Below the pieces are notes generated by a model. That model saw nothing but the letters and a program-made list of their open reading frames with translations. It was not told the DNA's origin and searched no databases. A stretch of DNA of 14,501 nt from Fimadaptatus sp963928645 (GTDB lineage: Bacteria > Bacillota > Clostridia > Christensenellales > Aristaeellaceae), in contig CAWVGT010000020.1 of the NCBI GenBank assembly GCA_963928645.1, positions 1 through 14,501 on the forward strand, read 5' to 3'. Positions 14,157-14,501 of the stretch are shown here, piece after piece; the stretch's first letter is position 1, and every line of letters begins with the position of its first letter. A program made the position numbers and the translations under genes.

Positions 14157-14501
14157 CGTCCAAGCCCTACTGCCTATCTATGGACGCGCATATCTGAAGC
14201 CGGGTTTGCCGCGCGCCCCGGCAGCGCGCCAGTCCCGGATGCACAGCACGTCTGCCAGACTGCGCCTGCTCAAAGGGTTGGCAGCGGATCTGCTGCCGAT
14301 GCTGCAGCGCGATGTGTCCACAAAAAACAAGGGCCGCCCCGAGCGCTCCCGCTCAGGACGACCCCAGCCGCCAAGGTTGCCTACCGTCCAAGCCCTACTG
14401 CCCATCTGTGGACGCGCATATCCGAAGCCGGGTTTGCCGCGCGCCCCGGCAGCGCGCCAGACTCGGATGCACAGCATGTCTGCCAGACTGCGCCTGCTCA
14501 A
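14157..14501. repeat. 228-base-period direct repeat at the right edge
   Basis: The 117-base block 14157-14273 recurs at 14385-14501 with six substitutions (about 95% identity). The period is 228 bases and the second copy is cut by the window end, so an array may continue beyond it. A minus-strand frame runs open through both copies, but its product is Arg/Ala/Gly-rich, spans a terminator and has no ribosome-binding site, so I do not call a gene. Confidence 0.85.
14322..14362 (-). terminator. Strong intrinsic terminator between the repeat copies
   Basis: On the minus strand GTCGTCCTGAGC (14362-14351) pairs at all 12 positions, counting G-T pairs, with GCTCGGGGCGGC (14344-14333) around a 6-base loop. 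The tail CCTTGTTTTTT (14332-14322) follows. It would end a transcript entering from the right edge. Confidence 0.8.

Noticed and set aside
14178..14501. Minus-strand open frame spanning both right-edge repeat copies
   Set aside because: It has a strong intrinsic terminator inside it, no start context, and its repeated peptide simply reflects the 228-base period being a multiple of three.

Overview
The window looks like a piece of a high-GC, endospore-forming member of the Clostridia (Bacillota). Two alpha/beta-type small acid-soluble spore proteins point to a spore former. A T-box leader in front of thrS and consensus or extended -10 promoters point to the Firmicutes. Base composition is strongly GC-rich in genes, yet isoleucine is mostly written ATA, an unusual habit seen in every large gene. 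I cannot name the genus.

Layout. 1-900 is non-coding: two copies of a 262-base tandem repeat, each opening with a terminator-like hairpin, followed by a degenerate 40-50 base repeat. 901-2814 (minus) is thrS, driven by a near-perfect sigma-70 promoter and a T-box leader at 2874-3091. 3182-4360 (minus) is a cation diffusion facilitator with a manganese-type metal-site signature. Divergent from it, 4625-5123 (plus) carries two SASP genes behind a candidate sigma-G promoter and ahead of a strong terminator. 5319-6188 (plus) is a nitrilase-superfamily hydrolase that converges, 7 bases apart, with a minus-strand 3-phosphoglycerate-dehydrogenase-like gene (6196-7338). That protein keeps its NAD and ACT regions but lacks the catalytic Arg and His.

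A 776-base divergent intergenic region (7339-8114) follows. Then come a 582-residue protein with two helix-turn-helix segments and a large uncharacterised C-terminal region (8115-9863), and an exported protein with two lipocalin-like modules and an Asp/Glu/Pro linker (10154-11500). 11501-12348 is non-coding and holds diverged repeats of about 220 bases, each headed by a hairpin; two of them are preceded by promoter-like elements. A minus-strand operon of a YrrT-like methyltransferase (13414-14040) and a zinc alcohol dehydrogenase (12349-13386) comes next. The right edge (14157-14501) holds a third long-period repeat with a strong minus-strand terminator.

The genes are mostly independent housekeeping, sporulation and metabolic units rather than one pathway. 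The least explained parts are the three long-period non-coding repeat families, the catalytically altered dehydrogenase paralogue, and the large tandem-HTH regulator upstream of a secreted protein.
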